A DNA stretch of 16,611 nt. Source: Myxococcales bacterium. GTDB taxonomy: Bacteria; Myxococcota; Polyangia; Polyangiales; Polyangiaceae. The position numbers were made by a program, and so were the translations under genes. The stretch lies in the NCBI GenBank assembly GCA_020430865.1, contig JAGQIY010000656.1, positions 1-16,611 on the forward strand, in the 5' to 3' direction. Numbering within the stretch: the first letter of the stretch is position 1; each line of letters opens with the position of its first letter. The notes beneath the pieces are model-generated. The model had not been told where the DNA came from. It did not search any database and saw only the letters and a program-made list of their open reading frames with translations. Positions 6,398 to 10,778 of this stretch are shown piece after piece.

Positions 6398-8593
6398 TCA
6401 ACCGCAGCTCCCGTCGGCCAGACAACGCTGACCAGGAGCACAGGTGGTCCCTCCACAGCTACACACGCCGCCGCCACAGGTGCCGCTGCTACCCGCATCG
6501 CACCCGGCGTCACCACTGCAACCGCAGCTGCCGGCGCTGCAGGCGAAGCCCGTCGGGCAGGCCTGGGCGCACGCCCCGCAGTTGTCGGGGTCGCTGCTCA
6601 AGTCCACGCAGCCCCCAGCGCTCTGACAGCAGACCTCGGCGGCGGCGCACCCAGCGCCGCCCTCACAGCTGCACTCGTCGCCGCCACTGCCCGCGACGCA
6701 AGCCTCCCCTGGGCGGCACTCGTTGCCTCCGCACACGCACAGGCCGCTGCTCGCAGAGCAGGTCGGGTTGGTGCCCGAGTCTACCTTGCAGCGCCCGGAG
6801 TTACCCACGCATCCACATTCCCCTGCGGTAACGAATCCGCAACGGAGGCTCCCCGCGGGCGAGCCCTGCTGAGTGCAGTCGTTGCCGCAACCTCCGCAGT
6901 TGGTGTCATCGTTGCCGACGGGCGTCTCACAGCCGTCGTCCACTGCACCGGGGCCAGGCTGGACGCAGTTGCCGAAGCCGGCCTGACAGCTGCTGGTGCA
7001 CGCGCCCGAGGCGCACTCGAGGCTGGACACGTGGTCCGTACCGCACGCGCGGCCGCAGCCTCCGCAGTTGAGCGGATCCGACGCCACGTCGCTCTCGCAG
7101 CCGTCATCCGACGCCGGCGCAGCGGGCGTCGAGCAGTTGCCCAGCCCGCTCTGGCAGGCGGACACGCACAGGCCCGCGGTGCACAGCTTGACGACGACAC
7201 CGGCGTCGGAGCACGCGCGCCCACAAGCGCCGCAGTGATCCTCGGCGGACAGTAGATCCGTTTCACAGCCGTTGAACGGATCGGAGTCGCAGTCCCCCGT
7301 GTTGGCCGCGCAGTTGGCAACGACGCACTTTCCGCCCGAGCACCCCGCCTCGGCACCGGGCAGGGTGCACACGCTCCCACAGGCCCCGCAGTTGTCCGGA
7401 TCCGTCGCGATGTCCTGTTCGCACCCGTCGTCGGCCGCGGGGAACCCTGGGTGGTTGCAGTCACCGAAGCCAGTCGAGCAATACGGAGTACACACCCCCG
7501 CGTTGCAGGTCGCGGTCTCCACGCCGGAGCCCGAGCAAGCACGGTTGCACGCCCCGCAGTGCAAGGCGTTCTGCTTGCTGGTGTCCACCTCACAGCCGTT
7601 GCGAGGATCGCCATCGCAATCCTCGAAAGGCGCCACGCATGAGTCGATCACGCACTGCGCGGCATCACACTTCGTTACCGCGTTGGGCAGATCGCACTTG
7701 TTCCCGCAGAAGCCACAGTTGTCATCGTCGGTGACCAGGTTGGTCTCGCAAGCATCCATGGAGTCGTTGTTGCAATCCCCACGGAAAGCCAAGCAGGCCT
7801 TCTCCCCGCAGCTTCCCCCGTTGCACACGGCCTGAGCACCAGGCGTGGGCGTGCAGACCTTCCCGCACATGCCGCAGTTCTTGGGGTCGTCGCTCGTCCG
7901 GGATTCGCAGCCGTTCTCGGCGACACCATCGCAATCGGCAAACCCGGACGTGCAGCTCTTGACCGTGCAGCTCCCCCCAGCGCAGCCCGCACTGCCGTGA
8001 TTCACCACGCACACGTTGCCACACGCGCCGCAGCTGTCTGGATCCGCGTCCAGGTTCACCTCGCAGCCGTCGTTCTCGTCCAGGTTGCAGTTCCCGAACC
8101 CGGCGGCGCAGCCCACCATCACGCAAGCGCCGGCGTCACACACGGAAACGGCTCCCGGAATGCCACAAGGCGTGCAACCCGCTCCGCACCCGTAGGCTGG
8201 GTCGTTGATCTTGACGCAGCTGCCGTTGCAGTTCTTCTCATCGCTGCTGCAGGTGACGTCGAGCGGCGCGTCGCTGACGGCGTCGCTGCTGGCGTCGGCC
8301 CCCGAATCTTGCCCTGCGGAACCGCCGGAGGCTCCGCCGCTACCGCCGGTCGTTCCGCCTTGGCCGCCACCACCACCGCCGCTACCCGCGGCTCCGGCGC
8401 TTCCGCCCGTGGCTCCGGAGCCCGCGTCGCCCGCGCTGGCGTCGTTCGGCGCGCTCCCCCCGGTGCCTGCGCTGGCCCCCCCCTCACCCCCGGACCCGCC
8501 GTTGGCCGTAGTGGACCCCGAGTCTCCAGAAGAGCAGGCCGAGGCAAGCGCCAAGCCGCAGCCCAGCGTGAAGACGAGACGAAACGCAGGCAT
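6398..8593 (-). CDS. Cys-rich repeat lipoprotein with Gly/Ser/Ala stalk
   Basis: 731 aa from the ATG at 8593, chosen because it begins a lipoprotein signal ending LASAC (Cys20); 30 further codons upstream lack this. Residues 28-113 are a Gly/Ser/Ala/Thr/Asp-rich stalk. From Cys115 onward the protein is a chain of Cys-rich modules. A repeating unit of about 50-60 residues, with core NGCE or DGCE, then DPxNCGxCGxxC and CxxGxCxxxxC, occurs eight times in series, with a ninth looser copy (VDLSSDPDNCGACAQAC) near the end. The pattern resembles the Stig1-like cysteine modules that are abundant in myxobacterial surface proteins. It is probably an extended, disulphide-braced outer-surface protein; adhesion is inference, and no enzyme motif is visible. 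TAGGAT lies 13 nt before the ATG as a possible -10. It heads a run of minus-strand genes and is followed after 49 bp by the protease. Confidence 0.93.
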   Translation of the reverse strand: MPAFRLVFTLGCGLALASACSSGDSGSTTANGGSGGEGGASAGTGGSAPNDASAGDAGSGATGGSAGAAGSGGGGGGQGGTTGGSGGASGGSAGQDSGADASSDAVSDAPLDVTCSSDEKNCNGSCVKINDPAYGCGAGCTPCGIPGAVSVCDAGACVMVGCAAGFGNCNLDENDGCEVNLDADPDSCGACGNVCVVNHGSAGCAGGSCTVKSCTSGFADCDGVAENGCESRTSDDPKNCGMCGKVCTPTPGAQAVCNGGSCGEKACLAFRGDCNNDSMDACETNLVTDDDNCGFCGNKCDLPNAVTKCDAAQCVIDSCVAPFEDCDGDPRNGCEVDTSKQNALHCGACNRACSGSGVETATCNAGVCTPYCSTGFGDCNHPGFPAADDGCEQDIATDPDNCGACGSVCTLPGAEAGCSGGKCVVANCAANTGDCDSDPFNGCETDLLSAEDHCGACGRACSDAGVVVKLCTAGLCVSACQSGLGNCSTPAAPASDDGCESDVASDPLNCGGCGRACGTDHVSSLECASGACTSSCQAGFGNCVQPGPGAVDDGCETPVGNDDTNCGGCGNDCTQQGSPAGSLRCGFVTAGECGCVGNSGRCKVDSGTNPTCSASSGLCVCGGNECRPGEACVAGSGGDECSCEGGAGCAAAEVCCQSAGGCVDLSSDPDNCGACAQACPTGFACSAGSCGCSGDAGCDAGSSGTCGGGVCSCGGTTCAPGQRCLADGSCG

Positions 8594-8819
8594 GGGTCGC
8601 AACACGATCCTAGAAAAATACCACACCCGCACCCCGAACGGGCCTTTCAGACCAGCTCCCTCAGGCGGCTCCAGGGCGCTCACCCCCGCGCGAGCTCGAA
8701 ACGCGGCTCTAGGCCCCTCGGATCGACGGATCCGGAAGCGTTCCTGAGTCCTTCAGCGTCCGTGGTAAGGAACACTCGCGGGCAAGGCTCGTGGTGGTGG
8801 CGGAGAATGGACTCGCCGA
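8594..8819. other. Divergent promoter region between Cys-rich gene and methyltransferase
   Basis: 226 bp with no credible gene. TCTAGGAT (minus strand, 8607-8614) just before the Cys-rich ATG is a candidate -10 element with no clear -35. On the plus side a GGAG (8802-8805) lies 14 nt before the methyltransferase GTG. No strong operator-like repeat was seen. Confidence 0.45.
8607..8612 (-). promoter_or_regulatory. Candidate -10 element of the Cys-rich lipoprotein gene
   Basis: TAGGAT matches four of six positions of TATAAT and sits 13 nt before the ATG, giving a leader of only about 6 nt. No good -35 is visible at 16-18 bp, so the call rests on the -10 and on similar elements before neighbouring genes. 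Confidence 0.25.
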
Positions 8820-9476
8820 GTGAGTGAAGAAGTGAGCTGGGAAGACGCATGGCGGGCTGGGCGCACCGCCTGGGACGCCGGGAGCTCCAGCCCTGCGCTG
8901 GTCGATCTGGTGGCGACCGGAGAGCTCGATCGACTCCTGGAAGGCGCTTCGCACGATCGACCCGCTCGGGTGCTGGTCCCTGGCGCCGGCAGCGGATACG
9001 ACCTGCTGACGCTGGCGGCTCGTGACCGCGTCGTCACGGGCGTCGATCTCGCCCCCTCCGCAGCGACACGCTTCGCGGAACTCAGGGCGACGACGAGCCC
9101 CGCGACCAGCCCGCAGTACCTCACCCGGGACTTCTTCGAGCTCGCCGCGGAGGATGACCACCTCGGCGCCTACGACCTGATCTGGGACTACACGTTCTTC
9201 TGCGCGCTACCTCCGGGAGTCCGCGACGCCTGGGCGAGCAGCATGGAGCGCCTGCTCAAACCCAGGGGTGTGCTCGTGACCTTGATGTTCCCGCTCGTGG
9301 AGGGTCCAGACGTCGATCGCGACCAGGGCCCACCCTACCCGCTCACTCGAGCGATCTACGAACGACACCTGCTCTCGACCGGGCGCCGCTTCACGCTCGA
9401 GCACGTCAGCGACTCGATTCGCAGTCACCCCGGGCGCGAGGGCAGAGAACGCGTCGCGATCTGGCGCAGGACCTAG
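8820..9476 (+). CDS. SAM-dependent thiol/halide methyltransferase, HOL/TPMT family
   Basis: 218 aa, the usual length for the thiopurine-methyltransferase-like family (PF05724), which includes plant HOL halide/thiol methyltransferases. Features in family order: an N-terminal WDAGSSSP motif (18-25); SAM-binding motif I VLVPGAGSGYD (51-61); acidic Asp76 ending strand 2 (VTGVDLAPS); the DFFEL segment (104-108) lining the cofactor; the signature IWDYTFFCALPP (121-132); LLKPRGVLVTLMFPL (145-159); and GPPYPL (170-175). It should move methyl groups from S-adenosylmethionine to thiols, sulphide or halide ions, in the cytoplasm; the true acceptor cannot be told from sequence. It starts at GTG 8820; the ATG at 8807 is out of frame and closes after six codons. 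It is transcribed alone, convergent with the decarboxylase-like gene, so there is no pathway context. Confidence 0.92.
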   Translation: MSEEVSWEDAWRAGRTAWDAGSSSPALVDLVATGELDRLLEGASHDRPARVLVPGAGSGYDLLTLAARDRVVTGVDLAPSAATRFAELRATTSPATSPQYLTRDFFELAAEDDHLGAYDLIWDYTFFCALPPGVRDAWASSMERLLKPRGVLVTLMFPLVEGPDVDRDQGPPYPLTRAIYERHLLSTGRRFTLEHVSDSIRSHPGREGRERVAIWRRT

Positions 9477-9486
9477 CGAACCTTCA

Positions 9487-9500
9487 TTGCCCCCCGGCAA
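9487..9500 (+). terminator. Stem-loop after the methyltransferase stop codon
   Basis: TTGCC (9487-9491) and GGCAA (9496-9500) pair perfectly around a CCCC loop, 10 nt after the TAG stop. No T-run follows. It lies in the 107-bp convergent gap. Confidence 0.3.
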
Positions 9501-9535
9501 CACTCGAGGCTCGAACGGGCAGCCAGGCGCCCGCG

Positions 9536-9576
9536 GAAACTGCTCTCGCACCGCACCCGGTGTACCAGCGAGTTTC
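9536..9576 (-). terminator. Bulged stem-loop after the decarboxylase-like gene
   Basis: CTCGC (9545-9549) pairs with GCGAG (9568-9572), and the flanking GAAA (9536-9539) pairs with TTTC (9573-9576) across a 5-nt bulge. The structure begins 7 nt beyond the minus-strand TAG at 9584. There is no T-tract. Confidence 0.25.
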
Positions 9577-9583
9577 GCAGGCC

Positions 9584-10252
9584 CTAGTTCTCCAACACGT
9601 TCGGGGCCAGCATCAGCGAGCGAAAGCCCGTCAACTCGGCACCAACTGGCCCCAGCCGCGTCGCCCTCTCGAAGGACCGCCAGCCAGGCTCCGGAGAGGA
9701 GAAATCCCGCACCCTCGCCCGGCAGAGACGAGCCCTTCCGGTCATTTCCGCACGAAACTGCACGACCCCATCGCTGGAGGATTGCAGCGTCGCCATGCGA
9801 CTCTTGGCCCCCACGGCTGGCAGGCGGGAGGCATGCTCCAGACTGATCCGGGTGCCGTCCTGGGCCTCGACATGGACTCCGCGGGCCGACTCCTTGAAGT
9901 CGGCCCAGCTCTTGGGCAACGCCCAGAGCTCGCGACCTGCGCGCAGGGTGGTCTCGTCATCGACGTACATGAAGCTGACGAAGTAGCCGCGAAGGTGCCG
10001 CGCCCCGCGCTTCACTCGCACCATGCAGGGCATCCAGATCAGCTCGTGGTAGGTCAGGGGTGACGGCGGTTCGTAGACCACGTAGGCCAGGAGGCCCGTG
10101 CAACGCCCCCGAAACGCCACGGGTTCGAAGCCCCGAGGCAGCTCGAGGTCTCGGCGGCGGGTCAGCAGCGGAACGAACACGGCCCTTCCTCTGGTGTCCC
10201 AGGGAGGCGCCGGATACGGCTTGGGTGGCGAGTTTCCCGGCTTGAGCTCCAC
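9584..10252 (-). CDS. Acetoacetate decarboxylase superfamily protein
   Basis: 222 aa. The N-terminal PYPAPPW (12-18), the YHELIWMPC segment (68-76) and the core AGRELWALPKSWADF (105-119) fit the acetoacetate decarboxylase (ADC) superfamily. Lys114 aligns with the Schiff-base Lys of classical ADC. The next residue, a second Lys in clostridial ADC, is Ser here, so the substrate may not be acetoacetate; many bacterial relatives are aldolase- or dehydratase-like or uncharacterised. Glu70 is a candidate active-site acid. The start is GTG at 10252: a TAG stop lies in frame just upstream and no other start precedes the conserved N-terminal motif. No Shine-Dalgarno is visible, and TAGCAT sits 6 nt before the GTG, which may mean a leaderless mRNA. 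The gene is divergent from the 893-aa gene across a 526-bp gap. Confidence 0.85.
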   Translation of the reverse strand: MELKPGNSPPKPYPAPPWDTRGRAVFVPLLTRRRDLELPRGFEPVAFRGRCTGLLAYVVYEPPSPLTYHELIWMPCMVRVKRGARHLRGYFVSFMYVDDETTLRAGRELWALPKSWADFKESARGVHVEAQDGTRISLEHASRLPAVGAKSRMATLQSSSDGVVQFRAEMTGRARLCRARVRDFSSPEPGWRSFERATRLGPVGAELTGFRSLMLAPNVLEN

Positions 10253-10258
10253 GGCTCG

Positions 10259-10285
10259 ATGCTAGCCCGTTCGGCGTCTCACCAA
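10259..10285 (-). promoter_or_regulatory. Candidate leaderless promoter of the decarboxylase-like gene
   Basis: On the minus strand TTGGTG (10280-10285) and TAGCAT (10259-10264) are separated by 15 bp. TAGCAT ends 6 nt before the GTG start, so transcription would begin about at the first codon. The spacer is shorter than the usual 16-18 bp, so confidence is low. Confidence 0.25.
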
Positions 10286-10590
10286 CCGCGAGAGTCGAGG
10301 CAAGTCCGACCGAAGTCAGCAATGCCTCGAGGGCCGACCTCATCCCGCACTGTACATACACACAGCTCTGGGGAGAACCTGTGGGACTGGCTGGCCGTTC
10401 AGGATGGGATCGGGGGGCGAGAATGCCCGACGTCCAGAGCTCGAGGCACCAGCGCCTGGTGAGCGAGGCGGCGATGGTGGCGCGACCACGCGCGGCCCTG
10501 TCGCTCCCCCATGGACCCCACGTGTCGACGGAAGAGCTCGTTCGACCGCAGGGCCGAAGGGCACGAAAATCCATCCTTCTCTCGACCAGA

Positions 10591-10637
10591 TTTGCAGGAT
10601 CTTGCAGGATGCATGCAACCTGCAGAAGCCCTGCAAA
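10591..10637. repeat. 47-bp nested near-palindrome of TGCAGG/CCTGCA arms
   Basis: Three symmetric elements share one centre near 10613.5-10614: the perfect 8-bp palindrome TGCATGCA (10610-10617), inner arms TGCAGG (10603-10608) and CCTGCA (10619-10624), and outer arms TTTGCAGG (10591-10598) and CCTGCAAA (10630-10637). A further TTGCAG lies outside at 10642-10647. The TGCA cores recur about every 10-11 bp over most of the stretch, i.e. about one helical turn. It looks like a multi-site operator for a dimeric regulator, or a cruciform/hairpin element. A terminator is unlikely: no gene on either strand ends into it and there is no T-tract. Confidence 0.7.
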
Positions 10638-10660
10638 CCGCTTGCAGATCCGCGATCCAC

Positions 10661-10675
10661 CGCGATATGATCGCG
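10661..10675. repeat. Inverted repeat CGCGAT-ATG-ATCGCG
   Basis: CGCGAT (10661-10666) and ATCGCG (10670-10675) are perfect 6-bp arms around a 3-nt spacer. Another CGCGAT copy lies exactly 10 bp upstream (10651-10656). Together with the 47-bp palindrome it suggests a compound operator upstream of the 893-aa gene. Confidence 0.45.
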
Positions 10676-10713
10676 TAAGTTGCTGGAAGCCTTCATATTT
10701 GTCCAGTGGTAAC

Positions 10714-10754
10714 GCGTTCAGTCCAGGTCATCGCGGGCCCTGCGTGCTGAACGC
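10714..10754. repeat. Inverted repeat GCGTTCAG/CTGAACGC
   Basis: GCGTTCAG (10714-10721) is the exact reverse complement of CTGAACGC (10747-10754), with 25 bp between. It lies 25-65 bp before the ATG at 10779, within the likely promoter or leader. Confidence 0.4.
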
Positions 10755-10759
10755 ATCCC

Positions 10760-10777
10760 ACTGATCAGAGTATCAGT
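10760..10777. repeat. Inverted repeat abutting the start of the 893-aa gene
   Basis: ACTGAT (10760-10765) and ATCAGT (10772-10777) are perfect 6-bp arms with a 6-nt spacer that carries the only SD-like bases (CAGAG). The repeat ends one base before the ATG, so pairing in the mRNA would hide the ribosome-binding region; binding of a repressor is the alternative. Confidence 0.45.
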
Positions 10778-10778
10778 C

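Larger units (their letters stand above)
10253..10778. other. 526-bp non-coding region rich in inverted repeats
   Basis: Frames of 60-130 codons exist on both strands but overlap each other, have no recognisable domain and lack ribosome sites, so I read this as intergenic. The part nearest the plus-strand gene (10590-10778) is less GC-rich than its surroundings and holds four dyads: 10591-10637, 10661-10675, 10714-10754 and 10760-10777. The part at 10290-10590 shows nothing I can name. Confidence 0.6.

Noticed and set aside
6349..6516. N-terminal extension of the protease by 56 codons
   Set aside because: It overlaps the 3' end of the Cys-rich gene, and the internal ATG at 6348 has a good SD and begins a lipoprotein signal.
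6107..7255. 382-codon Ala-rich plus-strand frame opposite the Cys-rich gene
   Set aside because: It reads the complement of Cys-rich repeats as Ala/Arg runs; it also crosses two real genes.
8280..8510. Low-complexity DNA as a separate satellite repeat
   Set aside because: It is explained by the Gly/Ser/Ala stalk codons of the Cys-rich lipoprotein.
10591..10637. CRISPR-like or tandem-repeat array
   Set aside because: The copies are alternately direct and inverted with about 5 bp between them, so there are no spacers; it is a dyad, not an array.
10340..10764. Overlapping frames of 118 and 127 codons in the 526-bp gap
   Set aside because: They overlap on opposite strands, lack ribosome sites and homology clues, and run through the palindromes.
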